A stretch of 64,000 nucleotides of DNA from Neocallimastix lanati (nom. inval.) (GCA_016946835.1 JACVTC010000040.1:1152501-1216500), one strand, 5' to 3'; positions 37,601 through 52,600 are shown, numbered from the stretch's first letter. Notes: generated by a model from the sequence alone, not told the origin. A program made the numbers and translations.

Positions 37601-40600
37601 TTCAATTGGTTGTTCTTCAACAATTTCTTCCTTTGTTTCTGAAATAACTTCTTCAACTGGTTGTTCTTCAACAACGGTTTCAACAACTTCTTCAACAACT
37701 GGTTGTTCAATTGGTTGTTCTTCAACTGGTTGTTTTTCAATTATTTCTTCTTTTGGTTCAGAAGAAACTTCTTCAATTGGTTGTTCAATTGGTTGTTCAA
37801 CTGGTTGTTCAACTGGTTGTTCTTCAGAAACTGTTTCAAATACTTCTTGTTGTTTTTCATTAACTGGAATAACCTTTCCACTTCTTAACTTCTTTCCTTT
37901 ACGTTTATTAGATTTACCAAATACTCTGTACATTATATTCTTCTTTGTTTTATCTGGTTGTTCTTCAACAATTTCTTCCTTTGGTTCTGAAATAACTTCT
38001 TCAACTGGTTGTTCAAGTGGTTGTTCTTCATCAATTTCTTCTTTTGGTTCTGAAGAAATTTCTTCAACAGGTTGTTCTATTGGTTGTTCAACTGGTTGTT
38101 CTTCAATCATAGTCTCAACAACTTCTTCAACAACTGGTTGTTCAATTGGTTGTTCTTCAACAGTTTTTTCCTTTTGTTCAGAAGAAACATCTTCAACTGG
38201 TTGTTCAATTGGTTGTTCTTCAACAATTTCTTCCTTTGTTTCTGAAATAACTTCTTCAACTGGTTGTTCTTCAACAACGGTTTCAACAACTTCTTCAACA
38301 ACTGGTTGTTCAATTGGTTGTTCTTCAACTGGTTGTTTTTCAATTATTTCTTCTTTTGGTTCAGAAGAAACTTCTTCAATTGGTTGTTCAATTGGTTGTT
38401 CAACTGGTTGTTCAACTGGTTGTTCTTCAGAAACTGTTTCAAATACTTCTTGTTGTTTTTCATTAACTGGAATAACCTTTCCACTTCTTAACTTCTTTCC
38501 TTTACGTTTATTAGATTTACCAAATACTCTGTACATTATATTCTTCTTTGTTTTATCTGGTTGTTCTTCAACAATTTCTTCCTTTGGTTCTGAAATAACT
38601 TCTTCAACTGGTTGTTCAAGTGGTTGTTCTTCATCAATTTCTTCTTTTGGTTCTGAAGAAATTTCTTCAACAGGTTGTTCTATTGGTTGTTCAACTGGTT
38701 GTTCTTCAATCATAGTCTCAACAACTTCTTCAACAACTGGTTGTTCAATTGGTTGTTCTTCAACAGTTTTTTCCTTTTGTTCAGAAGAAACATCTTCAAC
38801 TGGTTGTTCAATTGGTTGTTCTTCAACAATTTCTTCTTTTGTTTCTGAAATAACTTCTTCAACTGGTTGTTCTTCAACAATTTCTTCCTTTGGTTCTGAA
38901 ATAACTTCTTCAACTGGTTGTTCTTCAGCGACTTCTTCAATAATTTCTTCTTTACCTGTAGTTGGATTCTTTCTAGTAATGTACTTTATTATTTTCTTAA
39001 TGAATCTCTTTTTACCTGGTTCTTCAGTTGGAACTTCAACAATTTCTTCCTTAACTTCTTCAACAACTGGTTGTTTAATTGGTTGTTCTTCAACTGATTG
39101 TTCTTCAACAACGGTTTCAACAACTTCTTCAACATCTGGTTGTTCAATTGGTTGTTTTTCAACAATTTTTTCCTTTGGTTCAGAAGAAACATCTTCAACT
39201 GGTTGTTCAATTGGTTGTTCTTCAGCAACTTCTTCAACAACTTCTTCTTCACCTGTAGTTGGATTCTTTCTAGTAATGTACTTGATGATTCTCTTAATGA
39301 ATCTCTTTCTACCTGGTTCTTCAGTTGGAACTTCAACAATTTCTTCTTTGACTTCTTCAATTGGTTGTTCTTCAACAATGTTTTCGACAACTTCTTCAAC
39401 AACTGGTTGTTTAATTGGTTGTTCTTCAACTGGTTGTTCTTCAACAATTTCTTCCTTTGGTTCAGAAGAAACTTCTTCAACTGGTTGTTCTTCAATCACA
39501 GTCTCAACAATTTCTTCAACAACTGGTTGTTCAATTGTTTGTTTTTCAATTGGTTTTTCTTCTATAATTTCTTCCTTTGGTTCAGAAGAAACTTCTTCAA
39601 CTGGTTGTTCTTCAATCACAGTCTCAACAATTTCTTCAACAACTGGTTGTTCAATTGTTTGTTCTTCAACTGTTTGTTCTTCAATCACAGTCTCAACAAC
39701 TTCTTCAACATCTGGTTGTTCAATTGGTTGTTCTTCAACAATTTCTTCCTTCGTTTCTGAAATAACTTCTTCAACAACTGGTTTTTCAATTGGTTTTTCT
39801 TCAACAATTTCTTCCTTTGGTTCAGAAGAAACTTCTTCATCAGGTTGTTCAATTGGTTGTTCTTCAATAATTTCTTCTTTTGGTTCAGAAGAAACTTCTT
39901 CAACTGGTTGTTCTTCAGCGATTTCTTCAACAGCTTCTTCTTCACCTGTAGTTGGATTCTTTCTAGTAATGTATTTGATGATTCTCTTAATGAATCTCTT
40001 TCTACCTGGTTCTTCAGTTGGAACTTCAACAATTTCTTCCTTGACTTCTTCAATTGGTTGTTCTTCAACAACGTTTTCGACAACTTCTTCAACAACTGGT
40101 TGTTTAATTGGTTGTTCTTCAACAATTTCTTCCTTTGGTTCAGAAGAAACTTCTTCAACTGGTTGTTCTTCAATCACAGTCTCAACAACTTCTTCAACAA
40201 CTGGTTGTTCAATTGTTTGTTTTTCAATTGGTTTTTCTTCTATAATTTCTTCCTTTGGTTCAGAAGAAACTTCTTCAACTGGTTGTTCTTCAATCACAGT
40301 CTCAACAATTTCTTCAACAACTGGTTGTTCAATTGTTTGTTCTTCAACTGTTTGTTCTTCAATCACAGTCTCAACAACTTCTTCAACATCTGGTTGTTCA
40401 ATTGGTTGTTCTTCAACAATTTCTTCCTTCGTTTCTGAAATAACTTCTTCAACAACTGGTTTTTCAATTGGTTTTTCTTCAACAATTTCTTCCTTTGGTT
40501 CAGAAGAAACTTCTTCATCAGGTTGTTCAATTGGTTGTTCTTCAATAATTTCTTCTTTTGGTTCAGAAGAAACTTCTTCAACTGGTTGTTCTTCAGCGAT

Positions 40601-43600
40601 TTCTTCAACAGCTTCTTCTTCACCTGTAGTTGGATTCTTTCTAGTAATGTATTTGATGATTCTCTTAATGAATCTCTTTCTACCTGGTTCTTCAGTTGGA
40701 ACTTCAACAATTTCTTCCTTGACTTCTTCAATTGGTTGTTCTTCAACAACGTTTTCGACAACTTCTTCAACAACTGGTTGTTTAATTGGTTGTTCTTCAA
40801 CAATTTCTTCCTTTGGTTCAGAAGAAACTTCTTCAACTGGTTGTTCTTCAATCACAGTCTCAACAACTTCTTCAACAACTGGTTGTTCAATTTTTTGTTT
40901 TTCATTTGGTTTTTCTTCTTCAATTTCTTCCTTTGGTTCTGAAGAAACTTCTTCAACTGGTTGTTCTTCAATCACAGTCTCAACTACTTCTTCAACAACT
41001 GGTTGTTCAATTGGTTGTTCTTCAACAATTTCTTCCTTTGGTTCTGAAATAACTTTTTCAACAACTGGTTTTTCAATTGGTTTTTCTTCAACAATTTCTT
41101 CCTTTGGTTCTGAAGAAACTTCTTCATCTGGTTGTTCAATTGGTTGTTCTTCAACAATTTCTTCTTTTGGTTCTGAAGAAATTTCTTCAACTTGTTGTTC
41201 TATTGGTTGTTCAACTGGTTGTTCTTCAGTGACTTCTTCAACAACTTCTTGTTGTTTTTCATTAACCGTAACAACCTTTCCACTTCTTAACTTCTTTCCT
41301 CTACGTTTATTTGATTTACCAAATACTCTGTACATTATATTCTTCTTTGTTTTAGCTGGCTCTTCTTCAACAACTTCTTCAACAATTGGTTGTTCAATTG
41401 ATTGTTCAATTGGTTGTTCTTCAATAACTTCTTCCTTTGGTTCAGAAGAAACTTCTTCAACTGGTTGTTCTTCAACTGGTTGTTCTTCAACAATTTCTTC
41501 CTTTGGTTCATAAGTAACTTCTTCAACTGGTTGTTCAATTGGTTGTTCTTCAATCACAGTCTCAACAACTTCTTCAACATTTGGTTGTTCAATTGGTTGT
41601 TCTTCAACAATTTCTTCCTTTGGTTCAGAAGAAACTTCTTCGACTGGTTGTTCAATTGGTTGTTCTTCAATCACAGTCTCAACAACTTCTTCAACAACTG
41701 GTTGTTCTTCAATCACAGTTTCAACAACTTCTTCAACAACTGGTTGTTCAATTGGTTGTTCAAATGGTTGTTCTTCAGCGACTTCTTCAACAACTTCTTC
41801 TTCACCATTAGTTGGATTCTTTCTAGTAATGAACTTGATGATTCTTTTAATGAATCTCTTTTTACCTGGTTCTTCAGTTGGAACTTCAACAATTTCTTCC
41901 TTAACTTCTTCAACAACTGGTTGTTTAATTGGTTGTTCTTCAACTGATTGTTCTTCAACAACGGTTTCAACAACTTCTTCAACATCTGGTTGTTCAATTG
42001 GTTGTTTTTCAACAATTTTTTCCTTTGGTTCAGAAGAAACATCTTCAACTGGTTGTTCAACTGGTTGTTCTTCAGCGACTTCTTCAACAACTTCTTCTTC
42101 ACCTGTTGTTGGATTCTTTCTGGTAATGTACTTGATGATTCTCTTAATGAATCTCTTTTTACCTGGTTCTTCAGTAGGAACTTCAATAATTTCTTCCTTT
42201 ACTTCTTCAACTGGTTGTTCTTCAACAATGGTTTCAACAACTTCTTCAACAACTGGTTGTTCAATTGGTTGTTCAACTGGTTGTTCTTCAACAATTTCTT
42301 CCTTTGGTTCAGAAGAAACTTCTTCAACTGGTTGTTCTTCAATCACAGTCTCAACAATTTCTTCAACAACTGGTTGTTCAATTGTTTGTTTTTCAATTGG
42401 TTTTTCTTCTATAATTTCTTCCTTTGGTTCTGAAGAAACTTCTTCAACCGGTTGTTCTTCTATCACAGTTTCAACAACTTCTTCAACAACTGTTTGTTCA
42501 ATTGGTTGTTCTTCTACTGGTTGTTCTTCAACAATTTCTTCCTTTGGTTCATAAGTAACTTCTTCAACTGGTTGTTCAACTGTTTGTTCTTCAATCACAG
42601 TCTCAACAACTTCTTCAACATCTGGTTGTTCAATTGTTTGTTTTTCAACAATTTCTTCCTTTGGTTCTGAAATAACTTCTTCAACAACTGGTTTTTCAAT
42701 TGGTTTTTCTTCAACAATTTCTTCCTTTGGTTCTGAAGAAACTTCTTCATCTGGTTGTTCAATTGGTTGTTCTTCAACAATTTCTTCTTTTGGTTCTGAA
42801 GAAATTTCTTCAACTTGTTGTTCTATTGGTTGTTCAACTGGTTGTTCTTCAGTGACTTCTTCAACAACTTCTTGTTGTTTTTCATTAACCGTAACAACCT
42901 TTCCACTTCTTAACTTCTTTCCTCTACGTTTATTTGATTTACCAAATACTCTGTACATTATATTCTTCTTTGTTTTAGCTGGCTCTTCTTCAACAACTTC
43001 TTCAACAATTGGTTGTTCAATTGATTGTTCAATTGGTTGTTCTTCAATAACTTCTTCCTTTGGTTCAGAAGAAACTTCTTCAACTGGTTGTTCTTCAACT
43101 GGTTGTTCTTCAACAATTTCTTCCTTTGGCTCATAAGTAACTTCTTCAACTGGTTGATCAACTGTTTGTTCTTCAATCACAGTCTCAACAACTTCTTCAA
43201 CATTTGGTTGTTCAATTGGTTGTTCTTCAACAATTTCTTCCTTGGGTTCTGAAGAAATTTCTTCAACTGTTTGTTCAACTGGTTGTTCTTCAACAACAGT
43301 TTCAACAACTTCTTCAACAACTGGTTGTTCAATTGGTTTTTCTTCTAAGATTTCTTCCTTTGGTTCAGAAAAAACTTTTTCAACCGGTTGTTCTTCAATC
43401 ACAGTCTCAACAACTTCTTCAACAACTGGTTGTTCTTCAATCACAGTCTCAACAACTTCTTCAACAACTGGTTGTTCAATTGTTTGTTTTTCAATTGGTT
43501 TTTCTTCTACAATTTCTTCCTTTGGTTCTGAAGAAACTTCTTCATCTGGTTGTTCAATTGGTTGTTCTTCAACAATTTCTTCTTTTGGTTCTGAAGAAAT

Positions 43601-46600
43601 TTCTTCAACTTGTTGTTCTATTGGTTGTTCAACTGGTTGTTCTTCAGTGACTTCTTCAACAACTTCTTGTTGTTTTTCATTAACCGTAACAACCTTTCCA
43701 CTTCTTAACTTCTTTCCTCTACGTTTATTTGATTTACCAAATACTCTGTACATTATATTCTTCTTTGTTTTAGCTGGCTCTTCTTCAACAACTTCTTCAA
43801 CAATTGGTTGTTCAATTGATTGTTCAATTGGTTGTTCTTCAATAACTTCTTCCTTTGGTTCAGAAGAAACTTCTTCAACTGGTTGTTCTTCAACTGGTTG
43901 TTCTTCAACAATTTCTTCCTTTGGCTCATAAGTAACTTCTTCAACTGGTTGATCAACTGTTTGTTCTTCAATCACAGTCTCAACAACTTCTTCAACATTT
44001 GGTTGTTCAATTGGTTGTTCTTCAACAATTTCTTCCTTGGGTTCTGAAGAAATTTCTTCAACTGTTTGTTCAACTGGTTGTTCTTCAACAACAGTTTCAA
44101 CAACTTCTTCAACAACTGGTTGTTCAATTGGTTTTTCTTCTAAGATTTCTTCCTTTGGTTCAGAAAAAACTTTTTCAACCGGTTGTTCTTCAATCACAGT
44201 CTCAACAACTTCTTCAACAACTGGTTGTTCTTCAATCACAGTCTCAACAACTTCTTCAACAACTGGTTGTTCAATTGTTTGTTTTTCAATTGGTTTTTCT
44301 TCTACAATTTCTTCCTTTGGTTCTGAAGAAACTTCTTCAACTGGTTGTTCAATTGGTTGTTCTTCAGAGACTTCTTCAACAACTTCTTCTTCACCTGTAG
44401 TTGGATTCTTTCTAGTAATGTACTTGATGATTCTCTTAATGAATCTTTTTCTACCTGGTTCTTCAGTTGGAACTTCAACAATTTCTTCCTTGACCTCTTC
44501 AATTGGTTGTTCTTCAACAACGTTTTCGACAACTTCTTCAACAACTGGTTGTTTAATTGGTTGTTCTTCAACTGGTTGTTCTTCAACAATTTCTTCCTTT
44601 GGTTCAGAAGAAACTTCTTCAACTGGTTGTTCAATTGTTTGTTTTTCATTTGGTTTTTCTTCTTCAATTTCTTCCTTTTGTTCTGAAGAAACTTCTTCAA
44701 CTGGTTGTTCTTCAATCACAGTCTCAACTACTTCTTCAACAACTGGTTGTTCAATTGTTTGTTTTTCAATTGGTTTTTCTTCTACTATTTCTTCCTTTGG
44801 TTCAGAAGAAATTTCTTCAACTGGTTGTTCTTCAATCACAGTCTCAATAACTTCTTCAACAACTGATTGTTCAATTGGTTGTTCTTCAACAATTTCTTCC
44901 TTGGGTTCTGAAGAAACTTCTTCAACTGGTTGTTCAATTGGTTGTTCTTCAGCAACTTCTTCAATAACTTCTTCTTCACCTGTAGTTGGATTCTTTCTAG
45001 TAATGTATTTGATGATTCTCTTAATGAATCTCTTTCTACCTGGTTCTTCAGTTGGAACTTCAACAATTTCTTCCTTGACTTCTTCAATTGGTTGTTCTTC
45101 AACAACGGTTTCGACAACTTCTTCAACAACTGGTTGTTCAATTGTTTGTTCAATTGGTTGTTCTTCAACAATTTCTTCCTTTGGTTCAGAAGAAACTTCT
45201 TCAACTGGTTGTTCTTCAATCACAGTCTCAACAACTTCTTCAACAACTGGTTTTTCAATTGTTTGTTTTTCATTTGGTTTTTCTTCTTCAATTTCTTCCT
45301 TTTGTTCTGAAGAAACTTCTTCAACTGGTTGTTCAATTGGTTGTTCTTCAAATACTGTTTCAACTACTTCTTGTTGTTTTTCATTAACTGGAACAACCTT
45401 TCCACTTCTTAACTTCTTTCCCTTACGTTTATTAGATTTACCAAATACTCTGTACATTATATTCTTCTTTGTTTTAGCTGGCTGTTCTTCAATAACTTCT
45501 TCCTTTGTTTCAGTAGTAACTTCTTCAATAACTGGTTGTTCAACTGGTTGTTCTTCAACAACAGTTTCAACAACTTCTTCAATAACTGGTTGTTCAATTG
45601 GTTTTTCCTCCACAATTTCTTCCTTTGGTTCTGAAATAATTTCTTCAACTTGTTGTTCAATTGGTTGTTCTTCAACAATTTTTTCCTTTTGTTGTGAAAT
45701 AACTTCTTCAACTGGTTGTTCTTCAACAATTTCTTCCTTTGGTTCAAAAATTACTTTTTCAACTGGTTGTTCAATTGGTTGTTCTTCAAATACTGTTTCA
45801 ACTACTTCTTGTTGTTTTTCATTAACTGGAACAACCTTTCCACTTCTTAACTTCTTTCCCTTACGTTTATTAGATTTACCAAATACTCTGTACATTATAT
45901 TTTTTTTTGTTTTAGCTGGCTTTTCTTCTACAATTTCTTCCTTTGGTACTAAAGAAACTTCTTCAACTGGTTGTTCTTCAATTACGGTCTCAACAACTTC
46001 TTCAACAACTGGTTTTTCAATTGGTTTTTCCTCCACAATTTTTTTCTTTGGTTCTGAAATAATTTCTTCAACTTGTTGTTCAATTTGTTGTTCTTCAACA
46101 ATTTTTTTCTTTTGTTGTGAAATAACTTCTTCAACTGGTTGTTCTTCAACAATGCTTTCAATAAATTCTTCAACAACTTGTTGTTCAACTGGTTGTTCTT
46201 CAACAATTTCTTCCTTTGGTTCAGAAATAACTTTTTCAATTGGTTGTTCAATTGGTTGTTCAACTGGTTGTTCTTCAGCGACTTCTTCAACAACTTCTTC
46301 TTCACCTGTTGTTGGATTCTTTCTGGTAATGTACTTGATGATTCTCTTAATGAAACTCTTTTTACCTGGTTCTTCAGTAGGAACTTCAACAATTTCTTCC
46401 TTCACTTCTTCAACTGGTTGTTCTTCAACAATGGTTTCAACAACTTCTTCAATAACTGGTTGTTCAATTGGTTGTTCAATTGGTTGTTCTTCAACAATTT
46501 CTTCCTTTGGTTCATAAATAACTTCTTCAACTGGTTGTTCAACTGGTTGTTCTTCAACAATTTCTTCCTTTGGTTCAGAAGAAACTTCTTCAATTGTTTG

Positions 46601-49600
46601 TTCAATTGTTTGTTCAATTGTTTGTTCAACTGGTTGTTCAACTGGTTGTTCTTTAAAAACTGTTTCAACTACTTCTTGTTGTTTTTCATTAACTGGAACA
46701 ACCTTTCCACTTCCTAATTTCATTCCCTTACGTTTATTAGATTTACCAAATACTCTGTACATTATATTCTTCTTTGTTTTAGCTGGCTGTTCTTCAATAA
46801 CTTCTTCCTTTGTTTCAGAAGTAACTTCTTCAATAACTGGTTGTTCAACTGGTTGTTCTTCAACTACAGTCTCAACATCTTCTTCAACAACTGGTTGTTC
46901 AATTGGTTGTTCAATTGGTTGTTCTTCAACAATTTCTTCCTTTGGTTCAGAAATAACTTCTTCAACTGGTTGTTCTTCAACAACGCTTTCAACAACTTCT
47001 TCAATAACTGGTTGTTCAATTGGTTGTTCAACTGGTTGTTCTTCAGCAACTTCTTCAACAACTTCTTCTTCACCAGTAGTTGGATTCTTTCTAGTAATGT
47101 ACTTGATGATTCTCTTAATGAATCTCTTTTTACCTGGTTCTTCAGTTGGAACTTCAACAATTTCTTCCTCTGGTTCAGAAATAACTTCTTCAACTGGTTG
47201 TTCTTCAACAACGCTTTCAACAACTTCTTCAATAACTGGTTGTTCAATTGGTTCTTCTTCAAAAATTTCTTCCTTTGGTTCAGAAATAACTTCTTCAACT
47301 GGTTGTTCTTCAACAACGCTTTCAACAACTTCTTCAACAACTGGTTGTTCAATTGGTTGTTCAATTGGTTGTTCAATTGGTTGTTCAATTAGTTGTTCAA
47401 TTGGTTGTTCAATTGGTTGTTCAATTAGTTGTTCAATTGGTTGTTCAATTGGTTGTTCAACTGGTTGTTCTTCAATTATTTCTTCCTTTGGTTCAGTAGA
47501 AACTTCTTCAACTGGTTGTTCAATTGGTTGTTCAACTGATTGTTCTTCAACAACGCTTTCAACAACTTCTTCAATAACTGGTTGTTCAATTGGTTGTTCT
47601 TCAACAATTTCTTCTTTTGGTTCAGAAATAACTTCTTCAACTGGTTGTTCTTCAACAACGCTTTCAACAACTTCTTCAACAACTGGTTGTTCAATTGGTT
47701 GTTCAATTGGTTGTTCAATTAGTTGTTCAATTGGTTGTTCAATTGGTTGTTCATCTGGTTGTTCAACTGGTTGTTCTTCAATTATTTCTTCCTTTGGTTC
47801 AGTAGAAACTTCTTCAACTGGTTGTTCAATTGGTTGTTCAATTGGTTGTTCAATTGGTTGTTCAATTGGTTGTTCAATTGGTTGTTCAATTGGTTGTTCA
47901 ACTGGTTGTTCTTCAACAACGCTTTCAACAACTTCTTCAACAACTGGTTGTTCAATTGGTTGTTCAATTGGTTGTTCAATTAGTTGTTCAATTGGTTGTT
48001 CAATTGGTTGTTCATCTGGTTGTTCAACTGGTTGTTCTTCAATTATTTCTTCCTTTGGTTCAGTAGAAACTTCTTCAACTGGTTGTTCAATTGGTTGTTC
48101 AACTGATTGTTCTTCAACAACGCTTTCAACAACTTCTTCAATAACTGGTTGTTCAATTGGTTTTTCTTCAACAATTTCTTCTTTTGGTTCAGAAATAACT
48201 TCTTCAACTGGTTGTTCAATTGGTTGTTCTTCAGCGATTTCTTCAACAACTTCTTCTTCACCAGTAGTTGGATTCTTTCTAGTAATGTACTTGATGATTC
48301 TCTTAATGAATCTCTTTTTACCTTGTTCTTCAGTTGGAACTTCAACAATTTCTTCCTTTACTTCTTCAACTGGTTGTTCTTCAACAACAGTTTCAACAAC
48401 ATCTTCAACAACTGGTTGTTCAACTGGTTGTTCTTCAACAATTTCTTCCTTTGGTTCAGAAGAAACTTCTTCAACTGGTTGTTCAATTGGTTGTTCAACT
48501 GATTGTTCTTCAACAACGCTTTCAACAACTTCTTCAATAACTGGTTGTTCAATTGGTTGTTCTTCAACAATTTCTTCTTTTGGTTCAGAAATAACTTCTT
48601 CAACTGGTTGTTCTTCAACAACGCTTTCAACAACTTCTTCAACAACTGGTTGTTCAATTGGTTGTTCAATTGGTTGTTCAATTGGTTGTTCAATTGGTTG
48701 TTCAATTGGTTGTTCATCTGGTTGTTCAACTGGTTGTTCTTCAATTATTTCTTCCTTTGGTTCAGTAGAAACTTCTTCAACTGGTTGTTCAATTGGTTGT
48801 TCAACTGATTGTTCTTCAACAACGCTTTCAACAACTTCTTCAATAACTGGTTGTTCAATTGGTTGTTCTTCAACAATTTCTTCTTTTGGTTCAGAAATAA
48901 CTTCTTCAACTGGTTGTTCAATTGGTTGTTCTTCAGCGATTTCTTCAACAACTTCTTCTTCACCAGTAGTTGGATTCTTTCTAGTAATGTACTTGATGAT
49001 TCTCTTAATGAATCTCTTTTTACCTTGTTCTTCAGTTGGAACTTCAACAATTTCTTCCTTTACTTCTTCAACTGGTTGTTCTTCAACAACAGTTTCAACA
49101 ACATCTTCAACAACTGGTTGTTCAACTGGTTGTTCTTCAACAATTTCTTCCTTTGGTTCAGAAGAAACTTCTTCAACTGGTTGTTCAATTGGTTGTTCAA
49201 CTGATTGTTCTTCAACAACGCTTTCAACAACTTCTTCAATAACTGGTTGTTCAATTGGTTGCTCAACTGATTGTTCTTCAACAACGCTTTCAACAACTTC
49301 TTCAATAACTGGTTGTTCAATTGGTTGTTCTTCAACAATTTCTTCTTTTGGTTCAGAAATAACTTCTTCAACTGGTTGTTCTTCAACAACTGGTTGTTCA
49401 ATTGGTTGTTCAATTGGTTGTTCAATTAGTTGTTCAATTGGTTGTTCAATTGGTTGTTCATCTGGTTGTTCAACTGGTTGTTCTTCAATTATTTCTTCCT
49501 TTGGTTCAGTAGAAACTTCTTCAACTGGTTGTTCAATTGGTTGTTCAACTGATTGTTCTTCAACAACGCTTTCAACAACTTCTTCAATAGCTGGTTGTTC

Positions 49601-52600
49601 AATTGGTTGTTCTTCAACAATTTCTTCTTTTGGTTCAGAAATAACTTCTTCAACTGGTTGTTCAATTGGTTGTTCTTCAGCGATTTCTTCAACAACTTCT
49701 TCTTCACCAGTAGTTGGATTCTTTCTAGTAATGTACTTGATGATTTTCTTAATGAATCTCTTTTTACCTGGTTCTTCAGTTGGAACTTCAACAATTTCTT
49801 CCTTTGGTTCAGAAATAACTTCTTCAACTGGTTGTTCTTCAACAATTTCTTCTTTTGGTTCAGAAGAAACTTCTTCAAATGGTTGTTCAATTGGTTGTTC
49901 AATTGGTTGTTCAACTGTTTGTTCTTCAACAACGCTTTCAACAACTTCTTCAATAACTGGTTGTTCAATTAGTTGTTCAATTGGTTGTTCAATTAGTTGT
50001 TCAATTGGTTGTTCAATTGGTTGTTCAACTGGTTGTTCAACTGGTTGTTCTTCAATTATTTCTTCCTTTGGTTCAGTAGAAACTTCTTCAATTGTTTGTT
50101 CAATTGGTTGTTCAACTGGTTGTTCTTCAACAACGCTTTCAACAACTTCTTCAACAACTGGTTGTTCAATTGGTTGTTCAATTGGTTGTTCAATTAGTTG
50201 TTCAATTGGTTGTTCAATTGGTTGTTCAACTGGTTGTTCAATTGGTTGTTCTTCAACAATTTCTTCTTTTGGTTCAGAAATAACTTCTTCAACTGGTTGT
50301 TCAATTGGTTGTTCTTCATCGACTTCTTCAACAACTTCTTCTTCACCAGTAGTTGGATTCTTTCTAGTAATGTACTTGATGATTATCTTAATGAATCTCT
50401 TTTTACCTGGTTCTTCAGTTGGAACTTCAACAATTTCTTCCTTGACTTCTTCAATTGGTTGTTCTTCAACAACAGTTTCAACAACTTCTTCAACAACTGG
50501 TTGTTCAATTGGTTTTTCTTCTATAATTTCTTCCTTTGGTTCTGAAGAAACTTCTTCAACCGGTTGTTCTTCTATCACAGTTTCAACAATCTCTTCAACA
50601 ACTGGTTGTTCAATTGGTTGTTCAATTGGTTTTTCTTCTATAATTTCTTCCTTTAGTTCTGAAGAAATTTCTTCAACCGTTTGTTCTTCTATCACAGTTT
50701 CAACAACCTCTTCAACAACTGGTTGTTCAATTGGTTGTTCAATTGGTTGTTCTTTAACAATTTCTTCCTTTGGTTCAGAAGAAACTTCTTCAACTGGTTG
50801 TTCTTCAATCACAGTCTCAACAACTTCTTCAACAACTGATTGTTCAATTGGTTGTTCTTTAACAACGGTTTCAACAACTTCTTCAACAACTGGTTGTTCA
50901 ATTGTTTGTTCAATTGGTTGTTCTTCTACAATTTCTTCCTTTGGTTCTGAAGAAACTTCTTCAACTGGTTGTTCAATTGGTTGTTCTTCAAATATTTCTT
51001 CCTTTGGTTCAGAAGAAACTTCTTCAACTGGTTGTTCTTCAATCACAATCTCAACAACTTCTTCAACAACTGATTGTTCAATTGGTTGTTCTTCAACAAT
51101 TTCTTCTTTTGGTTCTGAAGAAACTTCTTCATCTGGTTGTTCTTCAATCACAGTCTCAACAACTTCTTCAACAACTGGTTGCTCAATTGGTTTTTCTTCT
51201 ACGATTTCTTCCTTTGGTTCAGAAGAAACTTCTTCAACTGGTTGTTCTTCAATCACAGTCTCAACAACTTCTTCAACAACTGGTTGTTCAATTTTTTGTT
51301 CTTCAACAGTTTCTTCCTTTGGTTCTGAAATAACTTCTTCAACTGGTTGTTCTTCAACAACGCTTTCAACAATTTCTTCAACAACTGGTTGTTCATCTGG
51401 TTGTTCTTCAACAATTTCTTTCTTTGGTTCAGAAATAACTTCAACTGGTTGTTCTTCAATCACAGTCTCAACAACTTCTTCAACAACTGGTTTTTCAACT
51501 GGTTGTTCTTCTACAATTTCTTCCTTTGGTTCAGAAATAACTTCTTCAACTGGTTGTTCTTCAACAACGCTTTCAACAACTTCTTCAATAACTGATTGTT
51601 CAATTGGTTGTTCAACTGGTTGTTCTTCAGCGACTTCTTCAACAACTTCTTCTTCACCTGTTGTTGGATTCTTTCTAGTAATGTACTTGATGATTCTCTT
51701 AATGAATCTCTTTTTACCTGGTTCTTCAGTAGGAACTTCAACAATTTCTTCCTTAACTTCTTCAACTGGTTGTTCTTCAACAATTTCTTCCTTTGGTTCA
51801 GAAATAACTTCTTCAACTGGTTGTTCTTCAACAACGCTTTCAACAACTTCTTCAATAACTGGTTGTTCAATTGGTTCTTCTTCAACAATTTCTTCCTTTG
51901 GTTCAGAAGAAACTTCTTCAACTGGTTGTTCAATTGGTTGTTCAACTGGTTGTTCTTCAGCAACTTCTTCAACAACTTCTTCTTCACCAGTAGTTGGATT
52001 CTTTCTGGTAATGTACTTGATGATTTTCTTAATAAATCTCTTTTTACCTGGTTCTTCAGCTGGAACTTCAACAATTTCTTCCTTAACTTCTTCAACTGGT
52101 TGTTCTTCAACAACGCTTTCAACAACTTCTTCAACAACTGGTTGCTCAATTGGTTTTTCTTCTACGATTTCTTCCTTTTGTTCAGAAGAAACTTCTTCAA
52201 CTGGTTGTTCTTCAATCACAGTCTCAACAACTTCTTCAACAACTGGTTGTTCAATTTTTTGTTCTTCAACAGTTTCTTCCTTTGGTTCTGAAATAACTTC
52301 TTCAACTGGTTGTTCTTCAACAACGCTTTCAACAATTTCTTCAACAACTGGTTGTTCATCTGGTTGTTCTTCAACAATTTCTTTCTTTGGTTCAGAAATA
52401 ACTTCAACTGGTTGTTCTTCAATCACAGTCTCAACAACTTCTTCAAGAACTGGTTTTTCAACTGGTTGTTCTTCTACAATTTCTTCCTTTGGTTCAGAAA
52501 TAACTTCTTCAACTGGTTGTTCTTCAATCACAGTCTCAACAACTTCTTCAACAACTGGTTTTTCAATTGGTTTTTCTTCAATAATTTCTTCCTTTGGTTC

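Larger units (their letters stand above)
26290..46785 (-). repeat. 16 dispersed basic modules 'YRVFGKSNKRKGKK'
   Basis: Sixteen copies of a module with KKNIMYRVFGKSNKRKGKK followed by LRSGKVVPVNEKQQE interrupt the acidic repeats between about 26.3 and 46.8 kb. Approximate centres are 26,350, 27,860, 28,750, 29,720, 30,870, 32,860, 33,720, 34,740, 37,900, 38,500, 41,300, 42,920, 43,710, 45,410, 45,870 and 46,720. Variants are NIL/NLL/NPL for NIM, RRG for RKG, and GNKEQ for VNEKQ. The clustered Lys/Arg resembles a nuclear localisation or polyanion-binding patch. The young 67-residue array has none. Confidence 0.9.
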
